From assembly GCA_902386205.1 (NCBI GenBank), contig CABMIH010000006.1:32001-66430 (forward strand): DNA of 34,430 nt. Direction: 5' to 3'. The translations under genes and the position numbers were made by a program. The stretch comes from an uncultured archaeon. GTDB taxonomy: Archaea; Halobacteriota; Methanosarcinia; Methanosarcinales; Methanoperedenaceae. How positions within the stretch are numbered: position 1 is the stretch's first letter; each line of letters begins with the position of its first letter. Of this stretch, positions 25,391 to 33,458 are shown piece by piece. The notes beneath the pieces were generated by a model. It did not search any database, was not told the origin of the DNA, and worked only from the letters and a program-made list of their open reading frames with translations.

Positions 25391-25990
25391 TTAATCGCCT
25401 TCATCAGGTTCATCATCACGGTAACTGTTATCCCCTACCATGGCGGCGCTGATAGAATCTATGCCATCGAGCCATTCGGCCACAAGCCCTTCAGGTATGT
25501 CGTCAAGGTCCTTTTCTTTGATTTTCCCGCCAGCAAGGATATTTGCGCCGATTTCAGCGATATTACCCAGTGCTGCGCCCATATTATCTTCTTTTTCAGC
25601 CTTGACCGCGCTTTTTATCAATTTGTCAAGCGATTTTATTTTTTCAAAAGCCTTCTCCACATAACATTCGCAGGATGCAAAGACCCCCATTAGGGATAAT
25701 TGCGTTGATTCAAGCATTACATCGATATCCTCGTTTATCGGTTCTATCTTTTTCAGGACGATATCTTTTATTTCGGCGATATTTTTCAGCGCATCTTCCC
25801 TTGATAACAGGTTTTTATCAAATTTTGCTATTATTTTCAGGCATGCAAGAACAACGTCATCTTCCATATACACAAAAACAGCGCCTTTTTCTTCGTCGTC
25901 AAGCTTGAAACCGCTTTCTTTTACTTTGTTTATCCAGTTTTGCCACCGTTCTTCAGTATAGAACGGGATTGTAAATTTTGCCTCTTGCAT
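25391..25990 (-). CDS. DUF2150 family protein
   Basis: A 199-residue archaeal protein matching DUF2150, known mainly from methanogens and relatives. The beginning is FYTEERWQNWINKVKESGFKLDDEEKGAVFVYMEDDVVLACLK. The rest is predicted all-helical with charged helices (DALKNIAEIKDIVLKKIEP) and an acidic tail (DDEPDEGD). No membrane segment, metal site or P-loop is seen. Function is unknown in the whole family. It lies between the response regulator (27-base gap) and the methyltransferase (8-base gap), so it may be cotranscribed with both. Confidence 0.82.
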   Translation of the reverse strand: MQEAKFTIPFYTEERWQNWINKVKESGFKLDDEEKGAVFVYMEDDVVLACLKIIAKFDKNLLSREDALKNIAEIKDIVLKKIEPINEDIDVMLESTQLSLMGVFASCECYVEKAFEKIKSLDKLIKSAVKAEKEDNMGAALGNIAEIGANILAGGKIKEKDLDDIPEGLVAEWLDGIDSISAAMVGDNSYRDDEPDEGD

Positions 25991-26017
25991 AATTTCTCCT
26001 TTGTCCTGAAATGATTT

Positions 26018-26422
26018 TTAATTTTTGGTCACATGTCTGTTTTTTAAACCTGTTAATTTTCTTACCCTGTCTATTAATTCATTTTTCCCGAAAGGTTTTG
26101 TTATATAATCATCAGCTTTTAATACGTGCAGTCCCAGGAACTTATCTATGTTTTGCGCTTTCGCGGATAGGATAGCGATAGGAACTTTTGGGTCCTTTTC
26201 CTTGATTTTCCTGAATACATCCCATCCGTCCATGTCTGGCATCATAATGTCAAGAAGCACCAGATCAGGTCTTGAAGTGCCGATCTGCACCAATGCATCC
26301 TTCCCACTTGAAGCCTGCAAGGTTCTAAAACCTTCGCTTTCCAGCACCAATTTGACAAGTTCAAGAGTATCGGGTTCATCATCAACTATCAGCACTTTTT
26401 TATTTGGAGCGTCCTCTTTCAT
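26018..26422 (-). CDS. Receiver-only response regulator
   Basis: A protein of 134 residues, a single CheY-like receiver domain with no output domain. Acidic pocket D14/D15 (VDDEPD), phosphoacceptor D58 (LLDIMMPDMDG), S86 (ILSAK) and K109 (TKPFG) are all present, so it should be phosphorylatable. The last ten residues are basic (LKNRHVTKN). Its ATG overlaps the 3' end of the histidine-kinase gene by 23 bases, with GGAG 6 bases upstream. It is therefore coupled to, and very likely the partner of, that kinase. With no DNA-binding domain, it must act through protein contacts. Confidence 0.95.
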   Translation of the reverse strand: MKEDAPNKKVLIVDDEPDTLELVKLVLESEGFRTLQASSGKDALVQIGTSRPDLVLLDIMMPDMDGWDVFRKIKEKDPKVPIAILSAKAQNIDKFLGLHVLKADDYITKPFGKNELIDRVRKLTGLKNRHVTKN

Positions 26423-29054
26423 TCATTCTCCGTTCTGGTAATAAAATATGAAAGGTACTCCCTGTATTTTTACTTTCCGCCCATATCTTACCGCCGTGGG
26501 CTTCAACTATATTTTTTGAAACCCATAAACTCAAGCCTGTACCTCCATATTTTCGTGCACCTGACGACTCCAGGTGATAGAATTTATCAAATATGGATTC
26601 AAGTTTATCTGCCGGAATACCAATTCCGGTATCGCTTATTTTTATATGTGCGTAATTTTTTTCTTCTTCGGCTGTTATTTTTATCTCGCCTTTTATCGTA
26701 AATTTGATGGCATTATCCAGGATATAAGAGAAAACCTGTGTCAGCCTGTCCCTGTCGCCTTCAACTGTCAGTGAAGGAGGTATTTCGATAGATACCGGGA
26801 TATCCTTGATCGACGACATACTCCTCATATCTTCTGCAGCCAGTACCGCTATATCATATATCGATAACATTTGCATGTCGAGTTGAAGATTACTGGATTC
26901 GATAAGCGTTGAATCAAGCAGCCTGTTTATTAACATGGATAAACGTTTTGAGTTCCGAAGAATTGTCTCAAGTTTCTGTCTCTGTCCTTCAGTGATATTT
27001 TCATCAAGCATAAGCTCTGTATACCCCATGATCGATGTTAGTGGCGTCCTGAGTTCATGTGATATGTTTGAAAGGAAACTGTCTTTCATTTGAAAAAGTT
27101 CCTTGAGTTTCATATATGTTAGCTTCAGTTCGTCGTAAGAATCTTTAAGTTCTTCTTCAAGTTTTTTCTGGCTTGAAACGTCTTTTATAACTGTAATGAT
27201 CCTTTCAACATTGCCATTTTTGTCTTTGAGAGGTATTTTGGCCGTACTGGTAAAAATGAATTCGCCATAATATTCCATCTTTTCTTCGCTCATGAAAATT
27301 TCTCCGGTTTTGAATACATGTTCGTATTCCATATCTACACGTTTCGCTTTCAATACCGGGAAAGCTTCAAAAAGGTTCATATTCTGTATCTGTTCTTTTT
27401 TAAACATACCCCTGCTCAGGTTAAGCAATTCGTTATTAATAGTCAGGATTTTCATATCCTTATCGATCACATGGATTGCCAGGTTAACATTATTCAATAT
27501 TTCTTCGTTAAATTCTTTTAAGTATTTTATATTATTATAAAAAGAGATATTTTCTATTGCTACGCCGATCTGGTTTCCGATCGCAGAAAAAAGTTCATGA
27601 TATTTAGATGAAAATATACGAGGTTCCGAATTGCATAACCTTATTATACCAAGAACCTTATCTTTTGATTTAAGAGGTATGTGCACAGATAAAAAACCCG
27701 CATCCTTTTCATTGCTGTTTATAATATGTGGGAAAATTTTTTCATCAGTATCTCCCCTTCTTCCGGTATGAATTCTCAGATCGAAGCTTCCGTTGCTCTC
27801 ATCAAGAATATATGCCCCTGCGCTTTGCATCCCTGTGAGACTTAACAGATTTTCAAGTGTCTGCGACAGTAGTTTATCCAGATCAAATGTATCACTTATA
27901 TTTTTGGATATTTCATTAATTATTGTGAGCTCCCTGTTTCGTGCCACAAGCTCTTCTTCAAGCATTTTTTGTTGTGTTATGTCTCTTGAAACAAGAATTA
28001 TATTTATGAGATCTTTTTTATCGGAAAAAAAAGAAGCGTTCAACTCCAGTATTTTTTTAGTACCGTCTGAATATGTTTCATGTACTATCCTGATAGGAGT
28101 TCTCGTTTCAAGTAACCTGTTTACCGGGCATTCCTTTTTTTCTTGCCATGTTGCCACATTTTTAAAAATCAGATCATGGCAGGTTTTTCCCAGTACCTCA
28201 CCTTCACTCATACCGATCATTTTCAGAAAAGACTTGTTCGTTCTGATGATTTCATGATCCATGTTTATGACTATGATCCCGTCTTCAATACTGTCAAACA
28301 AAGTTTCAAGGTATTTCTGTGCAGTCTCTACCTGTTCTTTTGATGCGACTAAATCCGTGATTTTCTGGTTCAACCTCGAAGCCATTTCATTGAAGGTCCT
28401 GGCAAGGTCGCCAAGCTCATCTCTTGAGCTAATCTGGATTTTCTGGTCAAGAATCCCGTTATTTATCCTGTTCGCCCCTTCTGTAAGCTCCAGGATGGGC
28501 CCGGTCAGCCATCTTCCGATGAAATAAATAAACAGGCCCCCCAAAAACATTGCCGAAAGGGAAAGTAAAAGCAATTTCCGTGATGCGTCAAGAATCTGGG
28601 ATCTTACCCTGTTCTCAGATACCCCGATATGAACATAGCCAATGTTTTTAAAAACAGGAACACTGAATTCATGTATAATCCCTTTTTCAGTATCAAATAC
28701 ATACTCTTTCGTTTCATTTGAAGGTTTGCTCATATTTTGAAGCGCTTTCGGGAAACCTCCTTCAAACGTATTCACCAGAATTATTCCCTGGGAATCTGCA
28801 ACATAAATATATTCTATATCGGGGTAATTCTTCCTTAAAGCATCGACCGAATTCCTGATCCCCATTATATCATTTACAAGCACCGGATTTGTAATTTCCG
28901 ACGCAAGGTTATTGGCCAATAAAAATCCTTTATCGCGGAACTCACCTTCAATGATACCGGCCTGGATATCCTGGATGACTAAATATGAACCCGTTATTAT
29001 CAGGAACATTATAAAAAGTGTCGAAGCAATTATCCGGAAGCGCAGGCTTATCAT
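26400..29054 (-). CDS. Multi-sensor histidine kinase (extracellular sensor, HAMP, PAS, GAF, PAS)
   Basis: A protein of 884 residues. TM1 is at 8-27, an extracytoplasmic sensor domain at about 28-155, TM2 at about 160-180, HAMP at about 181-235, PAS at about 245-360, GAF at about 375-505 and a second PAS at about 515-630. A HisKA domain follows with H666 (NISHELRTPL), then a HATPase with N781 (DNAIKF), DTGIGIP (808-814) and GGTG (837-840). All catalytic parts look intact. PAS1 contains Cys residues (CHDLIF, ECPVNRL) that could bind a cofactor. The start overlaps the PhnD-like lipoprotein stop (ATGA), so the two are translationally coupled. It also overlaps the receiver gene. The lipoprotein may deliver the signal to the sensor domain. 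Confidence 0.94.
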   Translation of the reverse strand: MISLRFRIIASTLFIMFLIITGSYLVIQDIQAGIIEGEFRDKGFLLANNLASEITNPVLVNDIMGIRNSVDALRKNYPDIEYIYVADSQGIILVNTFEGGFPKALQNMSKPSNETKEYVFDTEKGIIHEFSVPVFKNIGYVHIGVSENRVRSQILDASRKLLLLSLSAMFLGGLFIYFIGRWLTGPILELTEGANRINNGILDQKIQISSRDELGDLARTFNEMASRLNQKITDLVASKEQVETAQKYLETLFDSIEDGIIVINMDHEIIRTNKSFLKMIGMSEGEVLGKTCHDLIFKNVATWQEKKECPVNRLLETRTPIRIVHETYSDGTKKILELNASFFSDKKDLINIILVSRDITQQKMLEEELVARNRELTIINEISKNISDTFDLDKLLSQTLENLLSLTGMQSAGAYILDESNGSFDLRIHTGRRGDTDEKIFPHIINSNEKDAGFLSVHIPLKSKDKVLGIIRLCNSEPRIFSSKYHELFSAIGNQIGVAIENISFYNNIKYLKEFNEEILNNVNLAIHVIDKDMKILTINNELLNLSRGMFKKEQIQNMNLFEAFPVLKAKRVDMEYEHVFKTGEIFMSEEKMEYYGEFIFTSTAKIPLKDKNGNVERIITVIKDVSSQKKLEEELKDSYDELKLTYMKLKELFQMKDSFLSNISHELRTPLTSIMGYTELMLDENITEGQRQKLETILRNSKRLSMLINRLLDSTLIESSNLQLDMQMLSIYDIAVLAAEDMRSMSSIKDIPVSIEIPPSLTVEGDRDRLTQVFSYILDNAIKFTIKGEIKITAEEEKNYAHIKISDTGIGIPADKLESIFDKFYHLESSGARKYGGTGLSLWVSKNIVEAHGGKIWAESKNTGSTFHILLPERRMNERGRSK

Positions 29055-29965
29055 TTGACCAGTTTCCTCATTTCCCTTATAGTATCATAAGAGCTGTCAT
29101 TTATAGTAACAAATCTGTCGATCATTATACTGGAAAGGATTTTCCTGCCTTTGTCATCCCTGTCCATATTCATGAAAATATCTTTAAGCCTTTGCTCTAA
29201 AAAAGGATCAATTTCCTTCGGAACTACAATAGGAGGATTCCCTAAAGCAGGTGATATTTCGATTATGCGTGTTTTTGATATTATTTCAGGTTTTGTGGTT
29301 TTCATATATTCATATACAAGGCTGTTTACCGCTGCGCCATCTGCCAATCCTTCAGCTACTGCGATAATGGAATAATCATGGCTGTAGGTAAAAAAATAAT
29401 TATTCATGCCTTTTTCGTCCTTTCCAAAGAAAGAATCGGGTGTTTCATTGATTAGAGCAAGCAGATATTCAGGATAAATCTTTCCTGAGCTTGATAAGGG
29501 ATCGGTAAAAGCAAATTTTTTACCGCGTAGCTGTGAAAAATTAGAATAACTGCTGTTATTCGCAACGATTATGTATGAATTATACGTTGTCCTGCCATAC
29601 ATTTCCGGCACTACGAGAAGTTTCATCCCGAACTCTGAATTGCCCTCAACATATGGGCCGCTGCAAACGAAAGCAAAATCGATTTCTTTGTTCTTGATAA
29701 GATCGTTTATTTCCTGGTATGTGCGTCTTTGTATGATTTTGACCGGCCCGTTGATTTTTATTGAGATATACTGGATCATTTCTTCATAATAAACATATGA
29801 TTCTTTAGGAGAAATGACCGATCCAATGGCGACTTTGACCGCAGGGTCACCTCCCCTGATATCAGGTTCCTGGACTATGCTCAGGTTGACTTTTTTTTCC
29901 TGCTTTTCGACGCAACCTGAGGCTATTAATAGTAATATAAAAACAATTAAATATCTATTATTCAT
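29051..29965 (-). CDS. PhnD-like substrate-binding lipoprotein
   Basis: A protein of 304 residues. The N-terminus MNNRYLIVFILLLIASGC is a lipoprotein signal with the lipobox IASGC, so it should be anchored outside the membrane at Cys. The mature part matches the PhnD/phosphate-phosphonate type II periplasmic binding fold: VAIGSVISPKESYVYYEEMIQYIS, the NDLIKNKEIDFAFVCSGPYVEG loop, FAFTDPLSSSGKIYPEYLL and ALGNPPIVVPKEID. The ligand is unknown; relatives bind phosphonates, phosphite or other small anions. No ABC ATPase or permease is nearby. With the ATGA overlap to the kinase, this points to a sensory rather than transport role. GGGAT precedes the ATG. Confidence 0.92.
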   Translation of the reverse strand: MNNRYLIVFILLLIASGCVEKQEKKVNLSIVQEPDIRGGDPAVKVAIGSVISPKESYVYYEEMIQYISIKINGPVKIIQRRTYQEINDLIKNKEIDFAFVCSGPYVEGNSEFGMKLLVVPEMYGRTTYNSYIIVANNSSYSNFSQLRGKKFAFTDPLSSSGKIYPEYLLALINETPDSFFGKDEKGMNNYFFTYSHDYSIIAVAEGLADGAAVNSLVYEYMKTTKPEIISKTRIIEISPALGNPPIVVPKEIDPFLEQRLKDIFMNMDRDDKGRKILSSIMIDRFVTINDSSYDTIREMRKLVK

Positions 29966-29970
29966 CGATG

Positions 29971-30267
29971 TTATCCCTTAATAAGTTCTTTTATTACCCA
30001 TCCCCAGTATTTTATTGATGCGACCAGACCTAAAGTCAAACCGATTGAAAAAAAAGTATATCCTATTAAATTAGTATTTTTTAAATCGACCATGGCCATT
30101 ATGATAGAGCCGGAAAACGTGAAAAATATACCTGCATAATATATATAATAATATTTTTTCATCCCCATAACTTCACCAAGCCGCTTACTGAAAACACTTA
30201 AAAAATAAAGTATTAATGTAAATAAAAAAATAGATAAAGAATCAATCATTTCTAATTTAATACTCAT
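29971..30267 (-). CDS. Small membrane protein B of the KaiC-PhnD-kinase operon
   Basis: A 98-residue protein not recognised. Hydrophobic helices lie at about 8-28, 38-58 and 68-88 (LSIFLFTLILYFLSVFS, YYIYYAGIFFTFSGSIIMAMV, GYTFFSIGLTLGLVASIKYWG), with short polar loops. GGAG lies about 6 bases before the ATG. Its first 11 bases overlap the 3' end of membrane protein A, and the two share length and three-helix layout, so they may be paralogs. It ends 5 bases before the lipoprotein start. A membrane adaptor for the sensing system is a reasonable guess only. Confidence 0.78.
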   Translation of the reverse strand: MSIKLEMIDSLSIFLFTLILYFLSVFSKRLGEVMGMKKYYYIYYAGIFFTFSGSIIMAMVDLKNTNLIGYTFFSIGLTLGLVASIKYWGWVIKELIKG

Positions 30268-30547
30268 TTTTTACTCCGACCATTATCCTGTAAAGATAAT
30301 AACTTGCCGCAAAAGAAGCGACAGACCCGGTAAATTCCAACAATTCGTCTACAAGCGCATTATATGAAAAAAGATGAACACCAGCCACAAAAAGAATAAA
30401 AATAGGAATTATATACATATAATAAAATGTTTTTTTTCCGAATTTCTTCTGATAAAATGCTGCTATTGCTGCAATAAAAATCATTATGAAACTGGCAGCA
30501 ATCCATGAGTATATTCTAATAAACGCACTGAATAATATTTCTGTCAT
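30257..30547 (-). CDS. Small membrane protein A of the KaiC-PhnD-kinase operon
   Basis: A 96-residue protein not recognised. Three hydrophobic helices lie at about 10-30 (IYSWIAASFIMIFIAAIAAFY), 42-60 (YYMYIIPIFILFVAGVHLFS) and 73-90 (GSVASFAASYYLYRIM), with basic loops (QKKFGKK). A lone AAAGGAT precedes the ATG. It starts 5 bases after the KaiC stop and overlaps membrane protein B by 11 bases, so translation is coupled. Both A and B are rich in Tyr and Phe and contain Y-Y-x-Y patterns (YYMYI here, YYYIYY in B), which supports a common origin. Confidence 0.78.
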   Translation of the reverse strand: MTEILFSAFIRIYSWIAASFIMIFIAAIAAFYQKKFGKKTFYYMYIIPIFILFVAGVHLFSYNALVDELLEFTGSVASFAASYYLYRIMVGVKNEY

Positions 30548-30552
30548 ATCCT

Positions 30553-31995
30553 TTACTTTTTAAATGCTTCCACAAAAGCTTCAGAAAATACCCTGATGGG
30601 ACTACCTGACATCAATCCTGAGTATTCCGTGAATGGAAGCCTTATTTCAACACCTTTTCTGCTTACAACGAATTCCCTGATCTCCTTGTCGTGATCGCTG
30701 CTTTTCATCTTGAGTACGGATATGGCTTTTCGCATCTCGCTCTTTATTTCCACATACCTCAGCAATATGATGACATCCATTTTTGGTGAAATGCCTGCGC
30801 ATGTCACCTGGTCCGTACCTGTCAGGTTCGAGCTCTCATTTGTATATATAGCGGTTAGATTTTTATTTTTTAAATTATTGATAATAGCTCCCAGATACTC
30901 ATGGAATGATATAAACTGGGGCATCATTCTTTTAAGCCTTGCCATACCATCAACCAGCAAACGCCTGGCTTTGATTTTTTCAATCGTTTCGTCTATTTGC
31001 ATCGCAAGTTCATGGGCGTCAAATTCAAGTGGATTTATAAATTTTAGCAAGTTTTTATTTTCAAAATCTTCTAAATTCCATCCGAACTGCTTTGAATTTT
31101 CACGTATCTGGACAGCATCCTCTTCAAATGATATTATAATGCCGGGTTCTTTTTTTAATAAACCATCAAAAATGAATTGTGTTCCGATTATAGTCTTACC
31201 CATTCCGCTTGGGCCGGAAAGCAATATGGAAGAACCTCTTATAAAACCTCCGCCTGTCATCAGGTCCATTCCCTTTATTCCGCATGAAAGCCGTTCTATC
31301 GATATTGTTTTCCTCTCACCGGGGGATAACCTGGGAAATACTGCAAATCCATCCTTTGTTATTTTGCATGAATGTTTACCCCCCTGGAAATCCTGCCCTC
31401 TCATCTTGAGAATATTGATATAGCGGATATTGCGATCGTAAAAAGGCTCATAATCAATATAAATAACCCCGTCGACCAGGTAACTTATAGTGCTTTTGAC
31501 AAGCTCCTTCTGGGTAAACTCGCCTGTCAACAGGACAAGGGAGTTCCAGCTTTTCATGCTTGTGAAAAACTCATAATAGAACTGGCGCTGGGATTCTTCA
31601 TCCATTCCCATTGTGAACACATTCACGGGGTCGATAACTATCCTGTCGGGCTTGATAGTTTCCACGTTCTTTTCCATTTCGTTGATAATGGCTTTCGGGC
31701 CCTTATGGAGGACTTCAATATCAATAGGCACATACTTTACATTACCTTTTCCAAGGAATGAGAAATTATAAAATGAGAATCTTGACATGAAATTGTTGAT
31801 CATGGCTATAGGCTCGGAAAGCGATGTAATGTACATGCAGACCTCTTCATTTTTTGCAGCTTTGAAAAGCGATTGCATTGCAAATGTGGTCTTTCCTGTC
31901 CCTGCGGTCCCTGCAATTAATAGAATCGACGGTCGCAGGAAACCTCCTTCCAATACTTTGTCAAGACCGTTTATGCCTGTGGCAACCTGTTTCAT
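30553..31995 (-). CDS. Double-domain KaiC-like ATPase
   Basis: A RecA/KaiC-family protein of 480 residues with two tandem ATPase domains. Domain 1 has Walker A GTAGTGKT (29-36) and DRIVIDPVN (about 117-125). Domain 2 has GPSGMGKT (261-268), RRLLVDGMARL, and the glutamates FEED (290-293). The C-terminal DVIILLRYVEIKSEMRKAISVLKMKSSDHDKEIREF is very close to cyanobacterial KaiC around its CII phosphosites. Domain 1 reads SLSE (58-61) where KaiC CI has FEE, so one catalytic glutamate may be missing. At the KaiC S431/T432 pair this protein has S-P (403-404). It is encoded between a roadblock gene and the two membrane proteins. AGTGAG precedes the ATG. It is likely an ATP-driven switch, but no clock role is implied. 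Confidence 0.92.
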   Translation of the reverse strand: MKQVATGINGLDKVLEGGFLRPSILLIAGTAGTGKTTFAMQSLFKAAKNEEVCMYITSLSEPIAMINNFMSRFSFYNFSFLGKGNVKYVPIDIEVLHKGPKAIINEMEKNVETIKPDRIVIDPVNVFTMGMDEESQRQFYYEFFTSMKSWNSLVLLTGEFTQKELVKSTISYLVDGVIYIDYEPFYDRNIRYINILKMRGQDFQGGKHSCKITKDGFAVFPRLSPGERKTISIERLSCGIKGMDLMTGGGFIRGSSILLSGPSGMGKTIIGTQFIFDGLLKKEPGIIISFEEDAVQIRENSKQFGWNLEDFENKNLLKFINPLEFDAHELAMQIDETIEKIKARRLLVDGMARLKRMMPQFISFHEYLGAIINNLKNKNLTAIYTNESSNLTGTDQVTCAGISPKMDVIILLRYVEIKSEMRKAISVLKMKSSDHDKEIREFVVSRKGVEIRLPFTEYSGLMSGSPIRVFSEAFVEAFKK

Positions 31996-32074
31996 GATAT
32001 CTCACTTTTCGTGGTAATAATTTTCAAATTATAACAATCTTTCTATTTATTATCAGGTTTTTAACAATATTTAT

Positions 32075-32446
32075 TCAGTATGTGCCAAGGACCTGATTTA
32101 TTTTTTCGGATGCTTTTGCGACCTCGACCAATACTAATCCAAGACCTGCATCAGGTCTTGTCATAACTATGAGTATCGCCTTCGGCCCTGCCCCTGTTGC
32201 AATGATCTTTGCATGCTTTGATTCCACTATCACCCTGTCCGGAATGCCTTTTCCAAGCTCGGACGTTGCAGTTTCAGCTGCTCCAAGCATTGTAGCCGAC
32301 ATTGCGCAAAATGTCTCTGTTTTATTTTTTTGGGGTACATTTGAATATATTAGTAAGCCGTCCCTGCTTGCTATTGCCGACGCTTCGATACCCCCGATGT
32401 TCTTGAGGTCGGCCATTATCTTTTCAAGAATTTCTACAGTTGTCAT
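32075..32446 (-). CDS. Roadblock/LC7-domain protein heading the KaiC operon
   Basis: A single roadblock/LC7 domain of 123 residues: IMADLKNIGGIEASAIASRDGLLIYSN at the start, KIIATGAGPKAILIVMTRPDAGLGLVLVEVAKASEK at the end. It is clearly related to the roadblock protein at 15472-15840, sharing LK-IGGIE-SAI-SR-GLL. GGGG lies a few bases before the ATG. TATA-like boxes lie upstream on the minus strand, at 32492-32499 and about 32508-32517. The KaiC gene begins 79 bases downstream. In that gap TTATAATTT (near 32028) might give KaiC its own promoter. Roadblock proteins typically regulate P-loop switches, so KaiC is the natural candidate partner here. Confidence 0.9.
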   Translation of the reverse strand: MTTVEILEKIMADLKNIGGIEASAIASRDGLLIYSNVPQKNKTETFCAMSATMLGAAETATSELGKGIPDRVIVESKHAKIIATGAGPKAILIVMTRPDAGLGLVLVEVAKASEKINQVLGTY

Positions 32447-32539
32447 GCTTTCCCCTTTTTATTAGAGCTATTATTTATTTGTAAACTCATTGATATATTC
32501 GTTCAGGAATTATATGAATCTTGTCTTTTTGCCAGCAAG

Positions 32540-32558
32540 ATTGCTTAATTTAAGCAAT
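32540..32558 (+). promoter_or_regulatory. Perfect 19-bp palindrome, candidate operator
   Basis: ATTGCTTAA-T-TTAAGCAAT at 32540-32558 is a perfect inverted repeat of 9-bp arms around one base. An overlapping repeat, AGCAA-GA-TTGCT, is at 32534-32545. It lies just upstream of A/T-rich TATA candidates for the DUF1724-type regulator (about 32574-32582), and about 40-50 bp upstream of the TATA boxes of the divergent roadblock gene. A dimeric regulator could control both, and the winged-helix protein encoded next door is the obvious candidate. Confidence 0.55.
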
Positions 32559-32633
32559 GATACAAATATTTAACTATATATGTAAGATATGTCTTTATTG
32601 CAGTAAAATGTACTGGTTGTGACGGAGCGGACA

Positions 32634-33458
32634 ATGGTAACCGGAAATGATGCAGATATAGACCGGAAAATCAATACGCAGGACATACTCCGTCTTGCAA
32701 TCTGCTCCGACCTGCGAAAGAATTTGCTTATAACTCTGAACGAAGGGGCAAAATCGCTCGGCAGTCTCCGTGACGGGTTGAACATAAGTTCTACGACAGC
32801 TTTGCATGCATTAAAAGAGCTTGAAAAGAGCAATCTAATTTTTAAGGATAGGGATAAAAACTATGCGCTTACCAATATCGGGAGGATTACAACCCTTAAA
32901 CTTCTGGATTTCGGCAATGCGGCTGAAGTTTTATATAAGTATGAAAGGTTCTGGCTTGAGCATGATTTGAGTGGGATTCCTGACCATCTGCTTGAGAAAG
33001 TTGGGTGGTTGAGGGAATCCACCATCATAGAAGACGCGCCTACCGATATTTTCAAATCGCATATATTCTTTGTTGAATTACTTAGTGAGGCAAAGGAAAT
33101 AAAAGGAGTGTCTTCGATATTTCATCCTGAATATCCAATATTAATCGAAGAATTGGTGAATAGAAAGATTCCTGTAGAAATTATAGTAACTCATAAAGTA
33201 TTCGACAGGATATTAGAAGTTGCAGAAAAAATACTAAAAAAAATAATTTCTGAACCAAACTTTAGTTTATATGTGTTAAATGAAGATACAAAAATAGCAT
33301 TAACCCTTACAGATAGTGCATTACACATCGGTTTATTTGACAATAAAGGAACATACGATTATAACAAGGATATCATAAGTTATGATGATAAAGCCATTTC
33401 CTGGGGGAGATTATTATATGAACATTACTTCTACAAATCAAAAAAATTTTATCTATAA
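32634..33458 (+). CDS. Winged-helix regulator with DUF1724-like domain
   Basis: A protein of 274 residues from the ATG at 32634, with GGAG 6 bases upstream. A GTG at 32619 is in frame but less likely. The N-terminal winged helix (about 15-80) reads DILRLAICSDLRKNLLITLNEGAKSLGSLRDGL, then the recognition segment ISSTTALHALKELEKSNLIF. The C-terminal half resembles DUF1724 (GVSSIFHPEYPILIEELVNRKIPVEIIVT, then TLTDSALHIGLFDNKGTYDYN). This family is abundant in Methanosarcinales as regulators, some linked to C1 or sulfur metabolism. It is divergent from the roadblock-KaiC-kinase operon across the palindrome. Its last 41 bases overlap the 5' part of the UbiA gene. Confidence 0.88.
   Translation: MVTGNDADIDRKINTQDILRLAICSDLRKNLLITLNEGAKSLGSLRDGLNISSTTALHALKELEKSNLIFKDRDKNYALTNIGRITTLKLLDFGNAAEVLYKYERFWLEHDLSGIPDHLLEKVGWLRESTIIEDAPTDIFKSHIFFVELLSEAKEIKGVSSIFHPEYPILIEELVNRKIPVEIIVTHKVFDRILEVAEKILKKIISEPNFSLYVLNEDTKIALTLTDSALHIGLFDNKGTYDYNKDIISYDDKAISWGRLLYEHYFYKSKKFYL

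Noticed and set aside
29051-29965. PhnD-like protein as part of a phosphonate ABC transporter
   Set aside because: No ABC ATPase or permease is encoded nearby, and the gene overlaps a sensor kinase. A transporter elsewhere in the genome cannot be excluded.
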